Program-made: the position numbers and the translations under genes
NCBI GenBank assembly: GCA_015680685.1
Contig: MNCI01025343.1
Span: forward strand, 336,481 to 400,480
DNA length: 64,000 nt
Source: Gnetum montanum
Taxonomy: Eukaryota > Streptophyta > Gnetopsida > Gnetales > Gnetaceae
Reading direction: 5' to 3'
In this document: positions 1 through 10,164 of the stretch, one piece after another
Layout: each line of letters begins with the position of its first letter
Position numbering within the stretch: the stretch's first letter is position 1
Notes under the pieces: model-generated
Database searches by the model: none
Seen by the model: only the letters and a program-made list of their open reading frames with translations
Told to the model about the DNA's origin: nothing

Positions 1-401
1 GGTATCCTAGTAGTGTACTTGGGCAATGCGCTTGGTAATCCTAGTGGTAGTTGTGCACAAGGTTTGAGATGTGTATGGATGCTCATCGCACTTAAGCTAG
101 CTTAGATTCTCTCTCCCTATCTCCTCTTAGTTTAGCTCTCTCTCCCTTTCCTCCTAGCTTAATTAAATATTATCTTCCATTGTCTAGGAGCAACATTAGT
201 TTAGAAACATATCATACACCTCACTCTAGACTAAACCATACATGACAAAGCAAATACTAGTCTAGGTGGAAAGATAGTGAACTATGATCAATGAGTAACT
301 ATCTAGATACCACAACTAGCCCGTCTGCAGAGTTCGACCAGATCGTGCATGAAATGCTCATATTTGTATGGTTGAGTGTAGGGATACCTCATCACTCATC
401 A
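1..401 (+). repeat. Element A 5' LTR, 3' portion only
   Basis: Homologous to 7580-7996 of the 3' LTR, which has about 15 extra bases after its GTACGGATG. It ends ACTCATCA at 401, directly before the primer site. The U3 part and TATA box lie outside the window. Confidence 0.9.
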
Positions 402-402
402 T

Positions 403-421
403 TGGCAACATTGTTGGGGAT
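403..421 (+). other. Primer binding site, tRNA-Asp type, decayed
   Basis: TGGCAACATTGTTGGGGAT follows the LTR end directly. It resembles the plant tRNA-Asp complement (TGGCGCCGTTGCCGGGGAT) used by Athila-type elements. Most differences are G to A or C to T, as expected from decay of methylated cytosines. Element B has the equivalent site at 59926-59945. Confidence 0.75.
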
Positions 422-552
422 GATGCTAGTTATTTAGATTAGTTACATCATATAAGATCATTGTAATAAAGTATTAATGATATATACTTCAAGAAAAAAA
501 TATAATAAATAATAATAATAATTGCAATTAAATCACACACAAGTGCACAACC

Positions 553-2505
553 ATGTCTCTCTCACAAGACTACGATAACGCAACAACTAGTAAGGCAATT
601 CATTGGAGAACCAATGAATTATATAATGATGAAGATGAAGTTTGGAGTACCCAATTTGATGTAGGGGTCTCCTATGAGCATAAACGCAAACAACATCATC
701 CCAACTCATGAATGCATAACATACCTAGTGATGATGAACCCCTACTGGCCACTACAAGCTTGACAATAATACAAGAGGTTGTTCAAATATCCCATAGGAA
801 TCATAAGGAAAGTTGTCTACCCAAACTTAACTTAAACAACTTTCCTAAGTTTTCAAGAGGCTATGATTTAGATTTGCAACAACATTTACAAGCCTTCTAC
901 GATGCCTGTGTATGGAAAAATATTGATAATGGATGGCAAAAACTTAAGCTCTTTCCTATGACACTCGTTGGCCATGCAATAGTATGGAATAGGTTGTTAA
1001 AACCAAAATCAATCTAACATTGGCCAATAATGGTAGAACTATTTAATGAAAGATATCAAACCTATGCCAAAGTGTCAGCCTTGAGGAGAAAAATCCAAGA
1101 GTGGAAATGAGTGCAACACAAACCCTTGGACATGGCCTTAGAAAGATATTATGCATTGTTAATGTACCACATTACTGATGGGCTCCATAATGAAATAAGG
1201 GAAACCTTAGGGATGTATGCCCAGGGTCAGCTATATGAGCTACAATCCCATCAATTCCAAGAGCTTATCAAGAGGGTAGCAAAAGAAGAAGAAAAAATGG
1301 CTAAATGGGAGAATGCTGAAAAATCTCAACAAGCCTAGAAATCAACAAGGGCCCGTGATTATGAAGAGGAGAAATCAACTCACTACAAGGAGGTGGAACC
1401 ATCTTTTCTAGTACTACAATCATTGGATGAAGTTGAGGCAAAGATCAATAGGATGATGGAATGGATACATGAAAAATGTGGAGAATATGCCAACATTATT
1501 GGAGAAAGAGTGATGACAACCCAAGAAATAGGACAAAACATCTTTAGACAATCAGAAAGAAGGGTTGAAGAGAATAAGAACTTAATTGAAAATCATACAT
1601 ATAAATGTAACATTTTCCTGTACGATCATCCCAAGGGCCAATGCCCAATCTTGACACATTTATGGGAGCATTGGGGAAGAGTGTTACATCCAGAGTTCAT
1701 ATAGAAATACTATGTTTGATCACAGTGGCAACAATCCTAGTCATGGGGGAGGCCACCCTCAAACTAGTCACACCCTTCATATCATCCGAGCCCAAGCATT
1801 TATCAGGTTCAACATCTTGTTTCCCCAACTGGGTTAACATCCTCTATCTTGCCACATTATTATTATTCTCCTCAATACTATCAACCAGTATCCTCACCAA
1901 TAGGACCACCACCTTGGGTACCTTACACTTCCCCTCAATTTCAAAATTTTCATCCTTCACCTCCTTCTACATTGCCACCAATTGTGCCCAAAGGATTTGC
2001 ACCACAACATCAACCCACGAGCGTTACTTGTGCTTCTACTATCAACAACAGTGGAAACCCTCTATAGCATTAAAGGCATCCCTTCTTTAGCCATGACCAT
2101 AGAAAGGGACACCATAGTTCAGAAACCACTACATCCGCCAACTCAACACAAGTCCAACACTATAGTGCATCTTTCTCTTCTAACCCAACACCTCATGTTA
2201 CCTTATCAGGGTCATCACTCAATACTCCAACAACTATGTGGCCCAATGAATATAGCCACATGGGGAAACATGTTGATCCTTTCATACCATCTTACAGTCG
2301 CAAGTACCATAGTGGGTCAACTCCTTATAAATTAACCACATCTTATAACTTGCCCCACTATGTCAACTATAATCAAGTGTGTGAACCCCAATGGGGTAAG
2401 TATGACCAGGTCCCAATATTTCCAACATGCAAGGATCCCAACCTTCCATTTATTAATTCTAGCCATGCTCAATCGATTAGTTATGAGGGATATCCTCCAT
2501 TCTAA
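553..2505 (+). pseudogene. gag: Element A gag, one frame broken by in-frame stops
   Basis: A single frame runs from ATG 553 to TAA 2505 (about 650 residues). It is interrupted by stops at 709, 1015, 1108, 1336, 1702 and a few more, with no frameshift seen. The capsid-like part (about 790-1340) has the plant gag pattern NNFPKFSRGY...HLQAFYDAC and later KLKLFPMTLVGHAIVWN. The same pattern occurs on the minus strand in element B (58709-58891). Around 1597-1650 a degenerate zinc knuckle reads C-x-I-F...DHPKGQC; its second cysteine is lost, while B keeps CEICQYDH. The C-terminal third (1849-2505) is rich in Pro, Ser, Tyr, Gln and Asn and looks disordered. The start was chosen because B's gag begins with the same ATGTCTC context. 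It would have packaged element RNA but is inactive as read. Confidence 0.8.
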
Positions 2506-3375
2506 TAAGTAGAATTAATAAATATTTTTCCTTTTTTTTAATTTTACAACTTTATGTTTTCCAGTTTTTCATTTTTCAATATTTATTGTTTTATCTTTTT
2601 GTTCTTTTATCTTTTTATCTTTTTATAAGTAATCTCATCTATGAATAAGGCACTCATGTGACCTGTTAATTAAGGTGTTATTCTATGCTATTAAGTCTCG
2701 AGTAGCTAATTACTTGAACAACAAGCCCACAACATCCACCTACTCATTCCATTAATAAGAGGTTCTACCCTAGTTACAATGATATTCCTAATCATTAAAA
2801 CTTAAAGTAACCTTGTGTTATTATACCCAGAGTGAAGAAAGATGGACTAAGCGGGAATGGCCAAGGTGTGACATCAAGGGGATTTTTGGATTCTCTTTGG
2901 TGACATCTGTAGAGGTTATCATGCAACTTGGTTGTACCAAGATCCTTATAGATCTAACGAAAAATGGGAGTATGAGTAATCAAAAGGCACTCAACCAGAA
3001 AAAATAATGCTGATCTAAGGGGTTCCACTAGAAAGACATGCACCCATGCCCGAAGGTAGGAAGCTTCCTTGAATTAAGCAATAAAAAAAAAAAAAGTGCC
3101 ACAAAGCAAAATCACTCCTCCCTTGAACGAAACACCAAGTGATCGTACACCTTGCTATCATGGTGCTCTTATGGTTATCCATCATTGGATGAAGCAATGT
3201 GATGTGACTGATCAAAGGCATGGACTTGGTTTTGATTTTGGAGTGACGATTGATGACACATTAATCATGCCTTACACTAAGGATTCATTCTACCCTAGGT
3301 GAGTTACCTCATGTCTCGCTCTCTACAATCGCTTCTACAATTCATTCCACCTCATTGTTCGTGTAATGGGGATTC
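2506..3375 (+). other. Pol-deletion scar and post-integrase spacer of element A
   Basis: T-rich sequence follows the gag stop. From about 2855 the text (GTGTGACATCAAGGGGATTT) matches element B downstream of integrase (near 54205-54225 reversed), and about 3025-3065 matches B near 53955-53990 (CACTAGAAAGACAT, then GCATGCC(T/C)...AAGG). The pol genes are therefore missing between 2505 and about 2855. An A13 run lies at 3083-3096. Small frames at 2813-3007 and 3096-3302 are not recognisable proteins. Confidence 0.6.
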
Positions 3376-3747
3376 ATGATTTGTGTAGCGTTGAATTCAT
3401 ACTTCATCATGGTGGTATCTACATGTGTGTGTTTTGTGGAAATGGTGTGGATTGCATTTAACCCTTCTAGTGCCTACGGACATTTTAAGATGTGGTTATG
3501 TAAGGGCATTATAGGTTGGAACCTACTTTGGGGAGGATCCACTTGCATGACTTTTGTAATTTGCACTTGTAACACATTACCCTCACATCATTTTATACCC
3601 TCTAAGTATTGTATTATAACATTCTTCTTTCTCTTATCATCCTATCCGTTCAAACGTTCCTATGTACAAACACATGTCCTTTTTCCTCATACTCTTCATT
3701 ATTTTCATTGCCAAATTTTACACCACTATCCTTTTTATGCCTTCTAG
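3376..3747 (+). pseudogene. Hydrophobic ORF remnant in envelope position of element A
   Basis: Frame of 123 codons rich in Phe, Cys, Tyr, His and Leu. A hydrophobic stretch lies near residues 80-95 (CIITFFFLLSS). Nucleotide stretches (CCTACTTTGGGGAGGA; TTTCTC...TT(C/A)AAACGTT) also occur in element B at 53185-53655 on the minus strand, in the same slot between integrase and 3' LTR. Athila elements often have an extra frame there, sometimes called envelope-like. No signal peptide, cleavage site or fusion motif was found, so envelope function is not claimed. The nucleotide match to B is more convincing than the protein reading. Confidence 0.4.
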
Positions 3748-3844
3748 CTTGATCATTCTTACCCTGAACCCCTTACATTGACTTAAAGTCCTCCATTTAT
3801 ATCATAGAATTTCCAAAATTTATCAATTTTTTCCAAGTACCCTA

Positions 3845-3960
3845 TTTTGGATAGGCCACGATATCGGGTCCTTGATATTGGGTCAACCATGATATCGAGT
3901 TCCCTCTATCAGGTACGTAATATCGTGTCCTCAAAAACTATATATATGGAACCCCCCCCA
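3845..3960 (+). promoter_or_regulatory. Internal U3-like promoter segment with TATA box
   Basis: Four GATATCG/GATATTG-type words (near 3859, 3873, 3890 and 3919) are followed by a TATA-like ACTATATATATGG at 3938-3950. The 3' LTR has the same series (GATATTGGAC ... CGATATCGTGGC, 7168-7253) ending about 20 bases before TATAAATA at 7268. The segment lies upstream of the accessory frame, so it could be a second promoter inside the element. Promoter activity is inferred. Confidence 0.55.
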
Positions 3961-4419
3961 TAAATGTCAACATCATTTGCAACTATTCATGTAGGGGAGT
4001 TTTTCAAATTTTCTTCTATGACTTGCGATTCAGCATCTCTTGTTCCAACAACCATAACTTGCATGCTAGCGCTTCGATTTTCATTCTATTTGAATCTATT
4101 AGAATCTAGAGTGTTCAGCTTAGTCGTGGGGGAGGGGTACACTCTGAATTATGCATAAATTTTTTGAAATTCATCATCACCCAAAGGACACTATCAAGGG
4201 TAATTGATTATGAAAAATGATAAACATGTGCCCAAAAAAATTTCATCTCCTCACTTATACTGGGAAATTAAATGTGAAGCCACCTAATCAAAAGGAGTCA
4301 AATAATAAAACTTTTTGGGGACATTTTCACAAAAAATTCCCAACTTTAAATCACACAGAATAAGAAATGAATTCATTAAGGAAAGAAGTAAGGTATAACT
4401 TAACTTTGCTAAGCAACCT
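3961..4419 (+). other. Leader between internal promoter and accessory frame
   Basis: AT-rich, no long frame with recognisable content. The 64-codon frame at 3964-4158 has no known motif. This would be the 5' leader and intron body if transcription starts at the internal TATA box and the acceptor at 4448 is used. Confidence 0.3.
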
Positions 4420-4448
4420 TACTAATGACTAACCCCGTGTGATTGCAG
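4420..4448 (+). other. Candidate 3' splice site before accessory ORF
   Basis: TACTAATGACTAAC (two branch-point-like words) is followed by GTGTGATTGCAG, and the AG abuts ATGGCC at 4449. This layout would let a spliced message deliver the accessory frame. The donor was not located. Confidence 0.4.
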
Positions 4449-6941
4449 ATGGCCCCAAAGCATGGACAACAAGAAGGTTCCTCTCAAGGTATGTCCAAGC
4501 AACCCAGGAGAGGTAGAAGACAAGTGTCTCCCGAACAACATGCAGAACAGGAGGTGCAATCATTTAGCATACATCAAGAGTCTCCTACTATTGTACAATC
4601 AAGACAGGCAAAAGGAGGAGCTACTGTAGCACCTGAAGAGGGACAACATCTCACATTATCCTTGGAGTGTGTTCAGGCCATCCATGAAAATTCCACGTTG
4701 GCTACAATGATCATGGAATTTAACTTCAGACCTTTCATGGAATTTGCTCTTGAGGCCATTAGGGACCAACTCAAAGGGTCCCCATTATGGCCTATCCCCT
4801 CCAACAGCGATGCCTGGTACTTAGGAGAAACGTACCAATTTTGGCACAATAAGGATGAAGGCACCAAAGTTGACATTGGTGGTGTGTCTGTAGATTTTTC
4901 CACCAAGGCCATTTTGGAAGTGTTAAACCTTCCAAATTCAAGACCAAAAGTTGCTCACCTGCCCACTTGCTTCGATGTGGATGCATGTAAGACTTGGTTG
5001 AAGAGGAGATACGGTAGAGAAGATAAGACATATGGAAAGTTGACATTGGAGGAAAGGATATACTTCAAGATTGGTACTTATCACATCTTCCCCACAAGAG
5101 GATTAAATAGGATTTCAACATATGTAGTAAGAGGAAGTGCGATATTCATGGGCAAGGTTAATGCTAACCTTCCTCATCTTTATCTCATGGACATCTTGAG
5201 GCAGTTCGAAGAATGCAAGATAGGGAAGTTCACGTTGCCCTTCCCTTGTCTCATCAGGAAGCTGTGCAAGTGTGCTGGAATTCTGGGGTACACCAATGAT
5301 GTCCCCATAAGAGCCCAAAATGCTTCATTAGTTGAATTGCTGAAGCCACCAGCTCCAAGGAAAAGTACTGGTGAGACACTGGATCCAGAGCTAGAGTAAG
5401 AGCAAGAATAGATGGTGGGGTCCACTGCAACTCAAACTNAGACTAGTGAAGTGGCCACAGTGGTGGTCATGCAACACCAGGATGTAGCGAAAGCTATTGA
5501 AGTGGTCATAGACCATATCAAAGAATCTTTCAACATCCCTGTTGTGCCACCAGCAGATTTCATAGGAAGATGAGATGTTCAAACTTTGGTCGATCCCTTG
5601 ATGACTCTTGCAGAGCATGAGGATGTCCTTGATTGATTGCTGCAATTAGGACAAGTAATGATGTCCCTGTTTGACATCATTCCACAAGATGTCATGGCAG
5701 CACAATCAGACCTCATCTCCACTAAGGGAAAGTTGGTCATGGAAGAGATGAGGGTCGAGCACGTAGAAATAGAGTTGGCAAAACTCCAAGAGAGGCTCGT
5801 CACCTTGCAAGCTACACAAAGGGACCCATCTCGATTCATTCCTGCAGACCAACTGGACACTTTCAGGATGGAGCAACTTAATAAACTATTGGAAAATAAT
5901 AAAAGAGTGATGGAGGAGAAAGAGAAGGCCGACTGGGATGCCTCCAAGGCATAAGCGCAAACCTATGCACACGCCAAGGCACTCAGAGCCTTACAAGAAG
6001 AGAATAAATAGCTTGCTGCTGACAATCTTTGGTTGACCACTATGGAGAAACTAAAGAATGTTCTCGAAGAAAAATTTCAGCAGTTACGAGAAAAGTTGGT
6101 CATGGTCAACCAAGACATGAACCATTTGGCCAGAGAGAATCGAACCCTCTCAATGGAGGAGGTATGCGCAATCCATCAGAAGATGACCATTGCAATAAGT
6201 GTGTGGAAAAACGAGGCTAAGTGGCATGAGAAATTAAAGGAGCACTTCAGAGACTAGGTGGGAATGTACAAGAAAGTCATCAAGAAGGACATTCATATGG
6301 CCAAGGCCCACATCAATGCTTTCAGTGCTCAACACACTAATTGGTGGGCCATATTAGACACATATGCATTTGTCCACCAGGCGGAGCTTAAAAGCTAAGA
6401 CTTGCAGATTCAAGACCTAACAGAGTACATGGAATTGGCAAACCTGCGATATGCCAATATAGCCATGTTGACAATAGGACATCCAAGAACAAATCTCAAG
6501 AAGCAGGTAGCTACCACCTACACCAAATATAAAGAAAAATTTGTGGAGCATAAGAAAATGTTGCAAAAGCTAGAAGTCACAAATTCTAAACTAGAGGTGG
6601 TTAAGACCAGCTACCAGGGCTAGAGAAATGTCGTAGCAGACTTGGCTCGATGGCTTATGGATTTTCAAGAGTACAGGGATAAAGCCAGAGCCTACAAGGA
6701 GGAACGACGGTTGTTTATAGCCTGGTACGTCAAAGCAAATAAGATGTTCCTGCAACTACCGTGCCCATGGGAGGTGTCGACTCCATCAAACATTGGAGCA
6801 TCAGCATGGATGGCATAGGATCCCCAAACAGAAGAGGAAAAGCTCTAGGAACTACTTCAAAGTCATCAAATTCCAAAACCTAGAACACAGGATAAGGGGA
6901 AGCAACCCATGGAGGAGCCACCACCACCCAGAACCACATGA
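4449..6941 (+). pseudogene. Element A accessory protein, about 832 codons, plant-transposon-protein-like N-terminus plus coiled coil
   Basis: One frame runs from ATG 4449 to TGA 6939-6941, with internal stops at 5397, 5409, 5571, 5634, 5952, 6009, 6255, 6396, 6621, 6816 and 6846 and no frameshift. The first 316 codons are intact. Residues about 1-60 are basic and Gln-rich. Residues about 115-165 read PSNSDAWYLGE, then VDIGGVSVDFSTKAI and NLPNSRP. This resembles the 'putative plant transposon protein' domain of plant retroelement accessory frames (from memory). From about residue 395 to 725 it is rich in Glu, Lys, Leu and Gln heptads and predicted to be a long coiled coil. The C-terminus is Pro-rich. 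The single N at 5439 is a sequencing ambiguity. Its role is unknown; it is in sense orientation, downstream of its own promoter-like segment and splice acceptor. Confidence 0.65.
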
Positions 6942-7130
6942 GCCAAATAAACTTTACAATTTGCAATTTTTTAATTTTGTAATTTTGTGTTGTGTCGCAA
7001 TTTTGTTCTATTGAGTTCTCCACTGCGGCATGAATAGTTTCTCGTTAGTCAATAATCCCATACCTATCCACTGTGTAATCGATGGGGCTTATTCTCATTT
7101 TGTTTGACTTGAGGACGAGTTTTCATTCAG

Positions 7131-7141
7131 TTGTGGGGGTA
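7131..7141 (+). other. Polypurine tract of element A
   Basis: TTGTGGGGGTA directly precedes the 3' LTR start TGATGA at 7142. Element B has a decayed counterpart (TCATGGTGGTA when read on the minus strand) next to its 3' LTR. Confidence 0.75.
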
Positions 7142-7996
7142 TGATGAATCGTGATTCATTGGGCTCCGATATTGGACCCCCGATATTAGATCTATGATAT
7201 TGGGTACATGATATTGCAACCTAAGTAACGATATTGGGTACACGATATCGTGGCTCCTATGTGGGCCTATAAATACACATGTAGGTTCATGAAGTAAGTA
7301 AGTTAAGATAGGAAAGTTAGAGTAGTCTTTTAGTTTTCATTTTTAGTTCTTCTCAACACTTCCTCTCAGTGCATGCCCACAGTGTGATGATTGTAATTGT
7401 ATGGCATCCTTTATTCGAGTGTGACATACTTGGACATGGACATGACTGGAAATAAAGATCAAGATTACTTCATCATTGTAGCATTCTCTTAGTTTAATTA
7501 TTTAATTTTTATCATTACTTATCATTATTAAATGCGGAATGAGTACGACTTAATCATGAGCATCTACGTGTGACTACTTGGTATCCCAGTAGCGTACTTG
7601 GGCCACATGCTTTGTAATCCCAGTGGTAGTCGTGCATGAGGTCCAAGATGTGTACGGATGATTAAGGAATGGATGCTCATCACACTTAGGCTAGCTTAGA
7701 TTCTCTCTTCCTATCTCCTCTTAGTTTAGCTCTCTCTCCCTTTCATCCTAGCTTAATTAAAGATTATCTTCCATTGTCTCTAGGAACAACATTAGTTTAG
7801 GAACACATCATACATCTCACTCTGGACTAAACCATACATGACAAAGAACATACTAGTTGAGGTGGGAAGATAGGGAACTACGATCAACGAGTAACTATCT
7901 CGATACACAACTAGCCCATCTGTAGAGTTCAACTAGGTCGTGCGTGAAACGCTCGTATTTGTATGGTTGAGTGTAGGGGTACCTCGTCATTCATCA
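7142..7996 (+). repeat. Element A 3' LTR, complete (855 bp)
   Basis: Begins TGATGAATCG and ends CATTCATCA, so the ends are inverted repeats with TG...CA. Its U3 holds six GATATTG/GATATCG words (7168-7253) and TATAAATA at 7268-7275. Bases 7580-7996 match window bases 1-401. The target duplication cannot be tested because the left flank is outside the window; the bases after it are TGAGT. Confidence 0.88.
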
Positions 7997-8780
7997 TGAG
8001 TGAATCAAACAAATTCACTACTGAGTTACTAAATAATTACACTTTACATTTGAAACCATTCGTACTCATTCTTCCTTATTAATAAACATTGAAATAGTTA
8101 ATGACTTAGGAAATGTAAATGACTGAGTAAAAGTAAATAGCATGGAAAAGTAAATCTATTTTCATAAATGTTGCAATGATGAAGAAAAATCTTGATCTTT
8201 ATTGTCATTCATAAATTGTATCCATGAATAATCCACTTGAATAAAGATTCTGTACAATTGTAATTCATGACATTGCAGGCATTCACAACTAACTCTAACT
8301 TCAAGAAAACAAACTGCAAAAATTTCACTAAGTGTTGGATAAAAACTTGTTTCCAACGTGATGGTGGGCTCATATTTATAGGCATGACCATTGCCCACTA
8401 CATCATATTCATGACAACATATGTTGAGCTACGATATCATATTCATAGTCCTAAACATGAAGTGTTTCATTATTTATCTTGGTAGAACTAATTCCACCAC
8501 TTTTTTCATACTTAAAAAACCTTGAGGATAGTATTAACTACTATATATATATTATTTAGATAAAAAATTATTTTTTTCAAATTAATGAAATCCTTTAATT
8601 GATTTAATCAGAATTGATTTTCATATTGAAAAAAAATAAAAACTAGAGTGTTCCCTCATAATAATTTTAGTGAAAAAGTTCATCTTTTAGCCCAATGTTA
8701 TAATGATAATTATTTATTTTCTGTGATAAAGTCTAGCTAATACATACATAATAGGATCATTACCTAGAGACTAAATGCTC
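7997..8780. other. AT-rich spacer without recognised genes
   Basis: The small frames here (8162-8485, both strands) are overlapping and show no motif. No long repeat match to the rest of the window was noticed. Confidence 0.3.
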
Positions 8781-8945
8781 AACCCATCAAGGTGAGGTCT
8801 TGGAAAGGCAATGTATAAGTGAAAGCCAAACTGATTTTGAGTGGCTATGCTGAGGTTTGAACCCAGGTGTTACAAGTTTAGAAATAGACACTTCACCATC
8901 GCTTCAAGTGCTAGTCCCTTCTAACTAGTACATACACTGCCATAA
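8781..8945 (-). repeat. Possible tRNA-derived SINE fragment
   Basis: On the minus strand CTGGGTTCAAACCTCAGC looks like a pol III B box (GGTTCAAAC), preceded by tRNA-like text (GCGATGGTGAAGTG). Short and degenerate; no tail or target duplication defined. Confidence 0.3.
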
Positions 8946-8959
8946 TAATTCTATACAAA

Positions 8960-9060
8960 CAAGGATGTGTTAGCCTAGTGGTAAGGCTCTTAATTTGGAT
9001 ATTATCTTGGGGGTGTACCTATGTTTTAATCATTTTGAATTCCAACGAGCAAATCATTAA
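8960..9060 (+). repeat. Possible tRNA-derived SINE head
   Basis: GTTAGCCTAGTGGTAAGG at 8969-8986 fits a pol III A box (TRGCnnAGTGG). About 40 bases later ATGTTTTAATCAT is a weak B box. No full element could be bounded. Confidence 0.3.
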
Positions 9061-9835
9061 GCATCTAAGAGTTGTCATTATATACCTTGGGGTGAGGAGG
9101 TAGGGGAGGGAGGACGAAATTGGTTTCAGGTGAAGTATTTTAGTAGCATGACAACTTCTAGAAGTAGCCTCTTTGCTAAAAATAGGGATTTGATTGAAAT
9201 TGATTTTAGCATTAAAGTCACGACATAGATAAATTTTTACTCTCCAAATAAAACTAGTAATATCCATTCTAAGAAAATATAAGGAAAATTTTTGTGATAA
9301 ATCTCTTCATTCATAGAGAATAGCTTCATGAGATGCAAAGTAACAAAATTAAAAAATAAAATATATTTAATATTTTTAATCAAGCATAGTAAATATATTC
9401 ATATACATTTTTTATTTGAATGTGTAGATAAAGAGAATTTAAAATCAAAACAAGCAAAACTCTTAGAAATGTCGACTTGGTGCAGGAGCGGGTGGAGGGC
9501 ATTAGGATCATCGCAGTCTTTTGAGACTAGGACGCCTATCATTATTACTCAAATAGGCCCAGTATCATAACAAAACATTAAAGATAAAATCAACAAATTT
9601 GGAACAAAAGTTTTCTGCTAATATGCAAGGGATGCACCTCAAATTCTATCCAGTACGAGGAAGCCTTGGTAGAGAACGGACTTAGCAGGAGGATAGATAG
9701 ATCCTCCACGATAATGGAGAACAGTGCATGAGAAAATATAGCAAGGGAAGGATCTGTCCCTGGTTTGTCCCACAGCGAAGGTGACTTAGACATGAAGTTT
9801 TATGTGAAATTTTACAATGACAATGATAAGACACG
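9061..9835. other. Unassigned spacer
   Basis: AT-rich to about 9460, then more balanced sequence to 9790 with short overlapping frames. None has a motif I recognise. Confidence 0.3.
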
Positions 9836-10090
9836 TTGACACACTTAATGAGGTTGGTGATCTTGGTCTCTCTTTCACCGTCCTGTTACCGTTCTTTGTT
9901 TTTTTCTCTCTCTTTCCGCGTCCTAGGTCCTGATTTCTGTCTTTTTTTCCACTCTCTCTCCGCGTCCTGGATCCTGGTTTCTTTGTCTTTTTTTCCACTC
10001 TCTTTCCGCGTCGTCTTGGTCTTTTTACACTCTCTCTTTCCGCGTCCAGGTTTCTTGGTCTTTTTTTCACTCTCTTTTCGCGTCCCCTTC
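9836..10090. repeat. Pyrimidine-rich tandem repeat, CTCTCTTTCCGCGTCC type
   Basis: About six imperfect units carry CTTTCCGCGTCC (or CTCTCCGCGTCC) followed by AGG and a T-run (TCTTTTTTTCCAC). The unit is about 40-50 bp. The long frames on both strands here (Ser/Leu/Phe-rich one way, Lys/Arg/Glu-rich the other) are products of the repeat. It lies about 0.8-1.0 kb upstream of the AP2-like gene and the CGCG-containing core is unusual in this AT-rich window. Confidence 0.75.
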
Positions 10091-10164
10091 ATCTTATGGC
10101 TTCTTCTGTCATGTGGACGTCCATTTAGGAATGAAACTGTGAAGGGCTGCCTTTTCGCCGCCTT

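Larger units (their letters stand above)
1..7996 (+). mobile_element. Element A: non-autonomous Athila-type LTR retrotransposon, 5' end outside window
   Basis: Bases 1-401 closely match 7580-7996, giving a direct LTR pair. Inside are a tRNA-Asp-like primer site (403-421), gag (553-2505), a hydrophobic 3' remnant (3376-3747), an accessory frame (4449-6941) and a polypurine tract (7131-7141). No protease, RT, RNase H or integrase motif is readable between gag and the 3' LTR. The family is the same as element B at 51916-60789: both share LTR termini TGATGA/TCATCA, the gag start (ATGTCTC), text downstream of integrase, and the segment before the polypurine tract. B has pol at the position where A has a junction near 2.5-2.86 kb, so A looks like a pol-deletion derivative that gained cargo. 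It would depend on an autonomous relative for movement. It is old, since both long frames carry many stops. Confidence 0.85.

Noticed and set aside
3376-3747. Retroviral-type envelope gene
   Set aside because: Hydrophobic and correctly placed, but no signal peptide, cleavage site or fusion motif can be seen; kept only as an ORF in envelope position.
4673-5947. Minus-strand frames of 67-122 codons opposite the accessory ORF
   Set aside because: Shadows of the coding frame on the plus strand.
4449-6941. Stops as proof of C-to-T decay
   Set aside because: Every stop codon is one C-to-T step from a sense codon, so the stops alone cannot show the mechanism.
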